Notes under the pieces: model-generated
What the model saw: the letters and a program-made list of their open reading frames with translations, nothing else
The model's database searches: none
Told to the model about the DNA's origin: nothing
Position numbers and translations under genes: made by a program
Part shown: positions 1 through 6,261 of the stretch, piece after piece
Numbering within the stretch: the first letter of the stretch is position 1
Layout of the letters: each line of letters opens with the position of its first letter
Origin: Rhodobacterales bacterium UBA3080
GTDB lineage: Bacteria; Pseudomonadota; Alphaproteobacteria; Rhodobacterales; Rhodobacteraceae
Assembly: GCA_002366645.1 (NCBI GenBank)
Contig: DFBM01000085.1
Location: 1 to 29,088 of the forward strand
Direction: 5' to 3'
DNA: 29,088 nt

Positions 1-367
1 GATCTCGGACGAGGGCCAAGACGGTCTGGCCCGCGAACTCGCCCGCATGAACCTGCCGAGCAATATCTACACCCAGTGGTACTGGAAAGTAGACCTCCAC
101 AACCTCTTCCACTTCCTGCGCCTGCGCGCCGACAGCCACGCCCAATACGAAATCCGCGTCTACGCCGACGCGATTTGCAAAGTCGTTGCCGACTGGGTTC
201 CCGCAGCCTACGGAGCGTTCGAGGACTACCGTCTGGGCGGCGCACAGTTCTCCGGCAAGGGTATGGACGTCTTGCGTCGTCTACTTAAAGGTGAAAAGGT
301 AACGCAGGAAACTTCCGGAATGAGCGCTGGCGAATGGCGGGAGTTGATGGGAGCGATTGAGGGGTAG
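1..367 (+). CDS. thyX: Flavin-dependent thymidylate synthase ThyX, C-terminal part (5' end outside window)
   Basis: This open frame enters from the left edge and ends at the TAG at 365-367, giving about 121 residues in frame from base 2. The stretch around NIYTQWYWKVDLHNLFHFLRL followed by ADSHAQYEIRVYA is the conserved C-terminal block of ThyX, the FAD- and NADPH-dependent enzyme that methylates dUMP to dTMP with methylenetetrahydrofolate. The RHR-type signature and most of the FAD site would lie upstream of the window, so only the C-terminal half can be checked. The ATG at base 47 is an internal methionine, because the reading frame stays open and ThyX-like before it. The TIR cassette starts 11 bases after the stop. 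Confidence 0.93.
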   Translation, partial: ISDEGQDGLARELARMNLPSNIYTQWYWKVDLHNLFHFLRLRADSHAQYEIRVYADAICKVVADWVPAAYGAFEDYRLGGAQFSGKGMDVLRRLLKGEKVTQETSGMSAGEWRELMGAIEG

Positions 368-378
368 AGGAATAAAAA

Positions 379-801
379 ATGACTATTTTTACAAATGTTT
401 TTATTAGCCATTCTTGGTCATATTCAGACCACTATGAGAAATTGTCTGAATGGATTTTCGACGGAGTTTGGAACTCCAACGGAACCCCTCTGACATTTAC
501 GAATACATCAGTCCCAAAAGACGACCCTATTCACAACGCTCCATTAGTCAGAGATTTGAGGGAAGCCATTTATGCCAGAATAATAGCTTCGGATGTCATC
601 GTAATTCCAACGGGTATGTACGCCAACTACAGCAAGTGGATCGGAGAAGAAATAGAGGGTGCAGCCGCGTTTTCAAAACCAATTCTCGCTGTTAATCCTT
701 GGGGGCAACAAATGAAATCAACTGTTGTACAAAATGCCGCTAAAGAAACTGTGGGATGGACTAGTGAATCTGTTGTGAACGGGATATGGAGGCTGCGCTA
801 A
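379..801 (+). CDS. TIR-like (MTH538/DUF1863, Thoeris ThsB-type) protein
   Basis: A 140-aa soluble protein. It opens with NVFISHSWSYSDHYEKL, the beta-A/box-1 pattern (FISHSW) typical of MTH538/ThsB-type TIR-like domains. The helix after IIASDVIVIPTG carries YSKWIGEEIEGA (about residues 84-95). Its Trp87 and Glu90/Glu91 sit where these TIR enzymes place their conserved glutamate, and a short strand PILAVNP follows. The TIR domain fills the whole protein, as in Thoeris ThsB, which turns NAD+ into a nucleotide signal during phage infection; that activity is inferred here. Only one base separates it from the next gene, so the two are probably cotranscribed. Sampled base composition is lower in GC (about 42% in one 60-base line) than fumC (about 57%), which suggests acquisition by transfer. 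Confidence 0.8.
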   Translation: MTIFTNVFISHSWSYSDHYEKLSEWIFDGVWNSNGTPLTFTNTSVPKDDPIHNAPLVRDLREAIYARIIASDVIVIPTGMYANYSKWIGEEIEGAAAFSKPILAVNPWGQQMKSTVVQNAAKETVGWTSESVVNGIWRLR

Positions 802-802
802 T

Positions 803-1237
803 TTGAGTACTCAAGATGAAATCGAGCTTTACAAAGTTATGGTGGAAACAGTCACCGCCAACGAAGCTCGCCGACAGCAAATCAATTCAGTATTTATATC
901 ACTGATTGCAGCTGGGTTTGCGGCATTAGGCGCAATTAATAACTTGGATCCAATTTATTTAGCGATCCCCGCAGCAGCCGTATGCGCACTTTGGTACAAC
1001 AAAATTCAATATTTAAAGCTACTGGCAAAAGCCAAGTTTAAGGTAATTTGCGATTTGGAAAAGGGCTTTTCAAGTCAACCATTCGCTGACGAGTGGCAAC
1101 ATTTTGAATCGCTAAGAAAAGGGCGGCGCGGATTGAGTGAACTTGAGTTAACTATCCCATTGTTTATTGGGTTCTCTTCATTTGGATACATCGCAGGTCG
1201 ATTAGGCAATGTTCTGCTAAATTTACTGTGCCCGTAA
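803..1237 (+). CDS. Small multi-spanning membrane protein resembling the RipA family; putative effector partner of the TIR protein
   Basis: The frame starts at TTG 803-805, one base after the TIR stop; GGAGG at 787-792 in the end of the TIR gene is a fitting ribosome site. The product is 144 aa. Its N-terminal helix ELYKVMVETVTANEARRQQ leads into two hydrophobic segments (about residues 28-47 and 51-67). Next comes a soluble stretch AKAKFKVICDLEKG with PFADEW, then a third hydrophobic segment near 115-140. The order (YK..VE, RR..N, KFKVI..LE, PF..EW) matches my recollection of the RipA family octameric membrane proteins, named after Francisella RipA. Its role is unknown; next to a TIR gene it may be the membrane effector of a signalling system. 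It is AT-rich like its partner. Confidence 0.65.
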   Translation: MSTQDEIELYKVMVETVTANEARRQQINSVFISLIAAGFAALGAINNLDPIYLAIPAAAVCALWYNKIQYLKLLAKAKFKVICDLEKGFSSQPFADEWQHFESLRKGRRGLSELELTIPLFIGFSSFGYIAGRLGNVLLNLLCP

Positions 1238-1267
1238 ACTAAACTGCGTTGTTACTGATAGCAACCA

Positions 1268-1330
1268 TAGGGTGGGTGATTCACCCACCATCTCAAACGC
1301 TCCCTAATGGTGGGTGAATCACCCACCCTA
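1268..1330. repeat. REP-like inverted pair (24-base arms)
   Basis: The left arm (1268-1291) and right arm (1307-1330) are perfect reverse complements over 24 bases, separated by 15 bases. Each arm contains the palindrome GGTGGGTGA/TCACCCACC, so alternative cruciforms are possible. The outer end CACCCTAC is shared with the palindrome at 23455-23480. The arrangement resembles paired REP/BIME elements, and it lies just after the TIR cassette. Confidence 0.75.
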
Positions 1331-1487
1331 CATTTCGCCAAACTCAAACATCCCACCAAACCAAAACCACCCAAAACGGGCAACCCCGATCCCCATTATT
1401 TTGAATTGCATGCCTCCGGCATGACGGGGATCGCCCCTGTGCATCTGCGATGCACATTGCGTTGGGTATTTACCGCACCGCACCAAA

Positions 1488-1556
1488 TTAACCGCTTATT
1501 AACCACGCAAAAACGTACATACGCGTTGTGTACGGGTTGTGTACGCTTTGTGTACG
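1488..1556 (+). promoter_or_regulatory. Composite CtrA-box plus TTGTGTAC repeat element, copy 1
   Basis: TTAA at 1488-1491 and 1499-1502 are separated by seven bases, the full CtrA consensus. After 11 bases a core begins at 1514: CGTACATACGCG, then three TTGTGTAC units spaced 11 bases apart, ending near 1556. The core is almost identical to those at 2974-3015 and 22062-22103. The next start codon, of the 49-aa membrane protein, is about 97 bases downstream. Promoter function is inferred. Confidence 0.6.
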
Positions 1557-1653
1557 CCAAAAACCGCCCAAAAATTCCCCGCTTCAACCTGCCACGTTGA
1601 GAACTTTGCCCTGCTCCACCACGTACTCAAAAAACGAATATGGAGTATCAAAC

Positions 1654-1803
1654 ATGAAAATTATCCCAGTCCTAGCCGCCCTCGCCATCATGGTTACGTG
1701 GGGCGCAGCCGCCTTTGTTTTTGGCTATCCCGGCTTCCTGGTCGGCGCACTAATCATGACCGCAGTCGTAGGCGGAATGATCGTCTGGGGCACCGCGGGA
1801 TAG
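1654..1803 (+). CDS. 49-aa hydrophobic membrane protein
   Basis: ATG at 1654 has GGAG at 1642-1645 at good spacing, and the frame closes with TAG at 1801-1803. The 49 residues form two hydrophobic segments (IIPVLAALAIMVTWGAAAFVF and FLVGALIMTAVVGGMIVWG) joined by a GYPG turn. It is therefore probably a two-helix inner-membrane peptide. Extending the frame upstream would run it through the repeat element, and the ribosome site argues for the short form. I do not recognise a family. It is the first possible gene downstream of element copy 1. Confidence 0.55.
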   Translation: MKIIPVLAALAIMVTWGAAAFVFGYPGFLVGALIMTAVVGGMIVWGTAG

Positions 1804-2143
1804 GCGAACGACCCTTAAAACAAGGCATGCCATCGATTTAGCCGGCATGCCTCCACCACGACACCCGTCACTCGTATCGATAATCAGCCGAAGGTAAAGT
1901 CGCCCAGACCGCCCCCGAACGCGCGACTTCACCGCAATATCGCCCCCATCAACAGCGCCGATCCAGTCCGTCGAGGGACGTCCGTAGAAGTAAGCACGGG
2001 TCCGCCCTCCTGAATGGCAACCTATTCTCCTCTAATGGTATGACTTTCTTGCACCACACGCCTAATGGTGAAAGGGTAACGCCAGAGAGTACCAGCGCAA
2101 ACAATAGCGAATATCAGGAGTTGATGGGGAGGCAATTACCAAC
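1804..2143. other. Non-coding interval upstream of the ZIP-like transporter
   Basis: No gene is supported. Two GGCATGCC palindromes near 1825-1851 can form a hairpin just after the small gene, but no T-run follows. A nine-base direct repeat, CTAATGGTA/CTAATGGTG, occurs near 2033 and 2062, about 80-110 bases before the transporter start; it could be a regulator site but matches no operator I know. Confidence 0.4.
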
Positions 2144-2857
2144 ATGGATAGTTTGCTGATTGCTTTGGCCATCGCCTTGATCGGGGGCATTACGATCCCC
2201 CTTGGCGCATTGGTGTCGAAGGTTACCAACATCCGCCCCCGTTGGCTGGAAGCAGAGTTACGGCACAGCATCACAGCATTCGGAGGCGGAGTTCTGCTCG
2301 CAGCTGTTTCACTGGTTCTGGTTCCAGAAGGCATAGCTTTCGTTTCGACCGGATGGGTCATCTATTCTTTCTCACTTGGCGGATTGGTGTTTTTCCTTGC
2401 TGACAGACTTATTGCAAAGTCGGGCGACTCGACCGGCCAACTTATGGCGATGTTGCTGGACTATATCCCCGAGGCTACCGCGTTAGGCGCCGCCCTTGCG
2501 GTAGGCGATTCAACGGGCTTGCTCCTCGCGCTTTTGATCGCACTTCAAAACTTCCCCGAAGGCTTTAATGCCTTTCGGGAAATTGAGAACAGGGGCCACA
2601 TTTCATCAAGAAAACTGCTTGGCATATTCTTTCTCTTACCGATCATCGGGCCGTTGTTTGCCTTCATCGGGCACGAATTTCTAGCAGGCCATTCAAGCGC
2701 CATCGGTGCGATTATGCTGTTCGCCTCGGGCGGGATTATCTACCTGACATTCGAGGATATTGCCCCTCAGGTCGTGCTGGAAAACCACTGGGCTCCACCA
2801 CTAGGTGCGGTGCTTGGCTTCCTGCTCGGTCTAATCGGGCATTTACTTATAAACTGA
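2144..2857 (+). CDS. ZIP-family-like metal transporter
   Basis: A 237-aa protein with about eight hydrophobic segments. Segments four and five carry the paired motifs DYIPEATALG (near residue 107) and QNFPEGFNAF (near 134), and IGHEF follows near 173. This is the layout of ZIP/GufA transporters, which move Zn2+ or other divalent metals into the cytoplasm. QNFPEG matches the second motif of the bacterial GufA/BbZIP type. The first motif, usually HNxPEG, reads DYIPEA, so the usual His and Asn are replaced and metal preference may differ. ATG 2144 is preceded by GGGGAGG at about 2127. It stands alone between two non-coding regions, so its own promoter is likely. Confidence 0.82.
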   Translation: MDSLLIALAIALIGGITIPLGALVSKVTNIRPRWLEAELRHSITAFGGGVLLAAVSLVLVPEGIAFVSTGWVIYSFSLGGLVFFLADRLIAKSGDSTGQLMAMLLDYIPEATALGAALAVGDSTGLLLALLIALQNFPEGFNAFREIENRGHISSRKLLGIFFLLPIIGPLFAFIGHEFLAGHSSAIGAIMLFASGGIIYLTFEDIAPQVVLENHWAPPLGAVLGFLLGLIGHLLIN

Positions 2858-2945
2858 TGGCATCCCTAGGGTGCTTTTAGCTGCCTCGGCCATCGTCGCT
2901 TCCATTTTCCGTGGGGTCAAAGTTTGCTCCTAAATTGGTGGAAAA

Positions 2946-3015
2946 TTAACTTGGCGTTAACTTACGGCCAAATCGTACATACGCGTTGTGTACGGGTTGT
3001 GTACGCATTGTGTAC
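2946..3015 (+). promoter_or_regulatory. Composite CtrA-box plus TTGTGTAC repeat element, copy 2 (upstream of fumC)
   Basis: TTAA at 2946-2949 and 2957-2960 flank seven bases. After 13 bases the core starts at 2974 with CGTACATACGCG and three TTGTGTAC units at 11-base spacing, ending at 3015. The fumC start codon is 77 bases further on, with a possible -10 in the AT-rich GATATTTT at about 3038. The core differs from copy 1 by about one base. Confidence 0.6.
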
Positions 3016-3092
3016 ACGAAAAACATCCGCCCCATTGATATTTTCGCCCCACCCGTTATGACGGTTGCAGCGCACAAATCAGGAGCTTTGCG

Positions 3093-4484
3093 ATGACCAA
3101 CACCCGCACCGAAACCGACAGCTTTGGCCCATTAGAGGTCCCCTCCGACAAATATTGGGGCGCGCAGACACAGCGCTCTTTGATGAATTTTCCGATCGGT
3201 TGGGAGAAGCAACCCATCGCGATTGTGCGCGCACTGGGTGTAATCAAAAAAGGCTGCGCGCAGGCGAACATGTCGCTTGACAAACTTGACCCCGCCCTTG
3301 GCGATAAAATCGTCGAAGCGGCGACCGAAGTGATCGACGGCAAGCTCGACGACAACTTCCCGCTGGTCGTGTGGCAGACGGGTTCGGGCACCCAGTCCAA
3401 CATGAACGCCAACGAGGTTATCGCCAACCGCGCCATCGAACTTTCCGGCGGCGTGATCGGTTCAAAATCCCCGGTTCACCCGAATGATCACTGCAACATG
3501 GGGCAGTCCTCGAACGACACATTCCCGACTGCTATGCACATCGCTATCGCCACTACTGCGCATGACGTTCTGCTGCCCGGAATGGAGCAATTGCATGCCG
3601 CTCTGGTCGCAAAATCTAATGAATTCAAAGGTATCATCAAGATCGGCCGAACCCACACCCAAGACGCAACTCCGTTGACGCTTGGGCAGGAATTCGGCGG
3701 CTATGCCTTCCAAGTCGAGCAAGGAATCAAACGCGTTCGCCATGCATTGCAAAACATTTACCCTCTCGCCCAAGGTGGTACCGCCGTTGGCACGGGACTG
3801 AACACGCCACACGGCTGGGGTGAACTGGTTGCAAAAAACATGGCCGAAATCACTGGCCTGCCGTTCGTCACGGCACCGAACAAATTCGAGGCCCTCGCTG
3901 CTCACGATGCGCTGGTTGAAATGTCCGGCGCGTTGAAAACCGTGGCGGCGTCAGTCTTCAAAATTGCCAACGACATCCGCCTGCTAGGCTCCGGCCCCCG
4001 CTGTGGTTTGGGCGAGTTGATGTTGCCCGAAAACGAGCCCGGATCGTCGATCATGCCGGGCAAAGTGAACCCCACACAGGTCGAGGCCATCACCCAAGTC
4101 TGCGCTCAAGTCATGGGCAACGACGCTGCTGTGGGCTTTGCGGGCAGCCAAGGCCATTTCGAGTTAAATGTTTATAAACCAATGATGGCTTATAATGTTC
4201 TTCAGTCGATGCAATTGCTGGGGGACGCGTCGGTTGCCTTCACCGACAACTGCGTCGTGGGGATCGAAGCTGACGAGGATCGTATCAGCCAACTCATGTG
4301 GGAAAGCCTGATGCTGGTCACTGCGTTGGCCCCTGAAATCGGCTACGACAACGCCACCAAGGTTGCCAAAACCGCGCACAAAAACCGCACTACTCTGCGG
4401 GAAGAGGCAATTAACCTAGGCCTTGTAGACGGCGAAACATTCGACCGTGTCGTGCAGCCCAAAGACATGATCGGCCCTAAGTAA
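3093..4484 (+). CDS. fumC: Class II fumarate hydratase
   Basis: The 463-aa length is that of FumC, the iron-independent homotetrameric enzyme interconverting fumarate and malate in the TCA cycle. The superfamily signature GSSIMPGKVNPTQ appears near residue 318. Other conserved blocks are SGTQSNMNANEV near 100, HPNDHCNMGQSSND near 130 (substrate site) and GRTHTQDATPLTLGQEF near 188. ATG 3093 follows AGGAGC at 3081-3086. A perfect 11-base stem just after the stop probably ends the transcript, making the gene monocistronic. Upstream is the second CtrA-box/repeat element. Confidence 0.98.
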   Translation: MTNTRTETDSFGPLEVPSDKYWGAQTQRSLMNFPIGWEKQPIAIVRALGVIKKGCAQANMSLDKLDPALGDKIVEAATEVIDGKLDDNFPLVVWQTGSGTQSNMNANEVIANRAIELSGGVIGSKSPVHPNDHCNMGQSSNDTFPTAMHIAIATTAHDVLLPGMEQLHAALVAKSNEFKGIIKIGRTHTQDATPLTLGQEFGGYAFQVEQGIKRVRHALQNIYPLAQGGTAVGTGLNTPHGWGELVAKNMAEITGLPFVTAPNKFEALAAHDALVEMSGALKTVAASVFKIANDIRLLGSGPRCGLGELMLPENEPGSSIMPGKVNPTQVEAITQVCAQVMGNDAAVGFAGSQGHFELNVYKPMMAYNVLQSMQLLGDASVAFTDNCVVGIEADEDRISQLMWESLMLVTALAPEIGYDNATKVAKTAHKNRTTLREEAINLGLVDGETFDRVVQPKDMIGPK

Positions 4485-4488
4485 CTTG

Positions 4489-4515
4489 AATCCTGCCACC
4501 GTGCGTGGCAGGATT
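4489..4515 (+). terminator. Hairpin terminator after fumC
   Basis: AATCCTGCCAC (4489-4499) pairs perfectly with GTGGCAGGATT (4505-4515) around the loop CGTGC, five bases after the fumC stop. The following T-run is short, so it may work weakly. It ends six bases before the next start codon. Confidence 0.65.
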
Positions 4516-4520
4516 TCACC

Positions 4521-4703
4521 ATGGGAAAAGTTATTAACCTTCGCACAATCCGCAAACAGAAGTCGCGCGACGACGATCGCGAGAAATCTCGTATCGACAC
4601 TCAATCGGCTGGGATTAAGAAACCGGAGCGTGCACGGGTTGTGCAAATCAATCGCCTCTCAGACCGTCAACTCGACGGTCACAAACGCGAAGACGAAACC
4701 TAG
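4521..4703 (+). CDS. DUF4169 family small basic protein
   Basis: A 60-aa, highly charged protein starting MGKVINLRTIRKQKSRDDD. The opening motif and length match the alphaproteobacterial DUF4169 family of unknown function. There is no hydrophobic segment, and the lysine/arginine-rich helix suggests a nucleic-acid or ribosome contact, but that is only inference. Its TAG stop abuts the ATG of the ribbon-helix-helix gene with no spacer, so the two are probably translationally coupled. The start lies just 3' of the fumC hairpin; a promoter may be in the end of fumC, or read-through may supply it. Confidence 0.75.
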   Translation: MGKVINLRTIRKQKSRDDDREKSRIDTQSAGIKKPERARVVQINRLSDRQLDGHKREDET

Positions 4704-4934
4704 ATGCGGCCGGAGAAACATTCACTAACGTTGCGGGGACACCGCACGAGCGTCTCTCTGGAGCGGCAATTCTGGAAGGCGTTTCTGGATATCGCTGCGC
4801 AAGAAAACAGGACCATCAACGGGTTAGCGGCGCAAATTGACGAAGCCCGCGCCCCCGAAACCGGCCTTGCGACAGCCATCAGAGGCTATGTCCTTACGTG
4901 GTATCAGGACCGCGTGCCGACACCCGAAGCTTGA
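4704..4934 (+). CDS. Ribbon-helix-helix domain protein
   Basis: A 76-aa protein. HSLTLRGHRTSVSLERQFWKAFLDIAAQENRTINGLAAQID has the strand-helix-helix pattern of the RHH_4 family: the beta-strand TSVSLE, then two helices. Such proteins are dimeric DNA binders. The genomic pairing with DUF4169 is common in alphaproteobacteria as far as I recall. It begins directly after the upstream stop codon. Its last 41 bases overlap the 3' end of the convergent P450 gene. Target genes cannot be inferred from this window. Confidence 0.75.
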   Translation: MRPEKHSLTLRGHRTSVSLERQFWKAFLDIAAQENRTINGLAAQIDEARAPETGLATAIRGYVLTWYQDRVPTPEA

Positions 4935-6261
4935 CCCCGTCCTTGGCCCGAACCGTCAGATGAGCGACCGGAACGGGCGTTTCTTCTGTGGTTTCGAAGC
5001 GAAAAGCCCGCACCAGCATTGACAAAAGCAAGACACCCTCAACCATCGCGAAACCCGCCCCAACGCACACACGCGGTCCCTTTGAAAAAGGCAAATAGGC
5101 GTCCCGCTGACAGGTCTTGTTTTCAACCCGCAGCCAGCGGTCAGGGTCAAATTCGTCCGGCTTTTGCCATAGACGCTCGTGTCGCTGCAGGTGCCATGGC
5201 GAAACAATCACCAATGAACCTTTTGCAACCTTTCGCCCACGCATTTCAGAGTCCATTGCGGCTTCACGCACCATCATCGGCACAGGCGGATACAGGCGTA
5301 AAGTCTCGCGAAAAACGTCGCGTGTGAAGCGGAACCTGGATATTTCCTCAAATGCTGGCGCTGCGCTCGTCGCGACCTCGGCGGCCACCCGATCTTGCAC
5401 ATCCGGATCACTAGCCAGCAAATACAAGGCCCACGCCAGCGCGCTCGCCGAGGTTTCATGCCCAGCCAAAAAGAATATCGCAACCTGATCGACCATCTCC
5501 TCCGCCGTAAATTTGGCGCCGGTTTGTGGGTCTGGTGTGGTCATGATGCGCGTTGCCAGATCGTCGGGTGCAGTGCCGGCGATGATTTCAGCGCTTCGGT
5601 TGGCAACGAGTTCCGACAAAAGAACCCTTATCCGCGCTGCGCTCCGGCGGGATTGAGCGGAATGGAATCTAGGCATCCACGCTGGCAAACGCAGCAGCCC
5701 CGGTAGGTTCCATAACGGTTGTGCGCGCTGATACGTTCGAAATTCGTCAAAAACCTCCGCTGCAATCTCGGTGCTGATCGGAATGCTGAAAAGTGTGCGA
5801 AAAATTACGTCGGCAGCGAGATGGGAGGTCACGTACTCCATTTCGACGTCGCGCCCGTCCGCCTGTTCAGCCAACCTATCAACGGCCGCTTCGGCCGCGG
5901 TCACCATTGCCGGAAAAGAGGATTTCAGACTGCCGTCGAACGCCGGATTAATGATACGCCGCTGACGTTCCCAAACCGAACCGTTGGTCACAAAAACGGA
6001 GCGCCCCAAAAGAGGTGCGAGCGTGTCGCCAATGATTTCGGACTTCGGATAGTCCGGCTTCTCGTCGACCAATACCTGTTTCACCAATTGTGGATCGTTC
6101 ACCAAAAACGACCTGTAAAACGGCCCGCGCGCCTCGGCCATCCAAGCACGATAGAGCTTTGCGGGTTGCGAAGAAAACATGTCCTCGCGAAACAGTTTGA
6201 TCCGCTTAAACCAGCTAGCCCCCTCCGGTCGCGATACTGGTTTTGGTGCTCGACTAGCCAT
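4894..6261 (-). CDS. Cytochrome P450
   Basis: A haem-thiolate monooxygenase with all diagnostic motifs: the I-helix FFLAGHETSAS (oxygen-activation A/G-G-x-E-T), the K-helix ETLRLYPPVP (ExxR) and the haem loop PFSKGPRVCVGAGFA, whose Cys is the iron ligand. There is no membrane anchor, so it is probably soluble and depends on a separate redox partner. The start is uncertain. ATG 6261 gives 455 aa and overlaps the upstream hydrolase gene by 8 bases; a TTG at 6333 would give 479 aa with a proline-rich N-terminus but an 80-base overlap. Neither has a clear ribosome site. The substrate is unknown. The overlap suggests an operon with the hydrolase. Confidence 0.92.
   Translation of the reverse strand: MASRAPKPVSRPEGASWFKRIKLFREDMFSSQPAKLYRAWMAEARGPFYRSFLVNDPQLVKQVLVDEKPDYPKSEIIGDTLAPLLGRSVFVTNGSVWERQRRIINPAFDGSLKSSFPAMVTAAEAAVDRLAEQADGRDVEMEYVTSHLAADVIFRTLFSIPISTEIAAEVFDEFRTYQRAQPLWNLPGLLRLPAWMPRFHSAQSRRSAARIRVLLSELVANRSAEIIAGTAPDDLATRIMTTPDPQTGAKFTAEEMVDQVAIFFLAGHETSASALAWALYLLASDPDVQDRVAAEVATSAAPAFEEISRFRFTRDVFRETLRLYPPVPMMVREAAMDSEMRGRKVAKGSLVIVSPWHLQRHERLWQKPDEFDPDRWLRVENKTCQRDAYLPFSKGPRVCVGAGFAMVEGVLLLSMLVRAFRFETTEETPVPVAHLTVRAKDGVKLRVSARGPDTT

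Larger units (their letters stand above)
1238..1653. other. Gene-poor interval dense in palindromes
   Basis: No convincing gene is visible. The interval holds the 24-base inverted repeat at 1268-1330 and hairpins near 1384-1457: CGATCCCC pairs with GGGGATCG, and TGTGCATC TGC GATGCACA is a perfect stem at about 1439-1457. The first copy of the CtrA-box/repeat element is at 1488-1556. The open frames over 1307-1600 are reading-frame noise over these repeats, with repetitive CVR/VYA/LCT translations. Confidence 0.6.

Noticed and set aside
1514..1556. Tandem TTGTGTAC units as a CRISPR array or replication iterons
   Set aside because: Units are 11 bases with no spacers of CRISPR length and no cas genes. 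The same short array recurs at three promoters and no replication initiator gene is nearby.
1307..1600. Open frames of 97-100 aa over the palindromes and repeats
   Set aside because: Translations are repeat-derived (CVR, VYA, LCT), there is no ribosome site, and they overlap the 24-base inverted repeat and the CtrA-box element.
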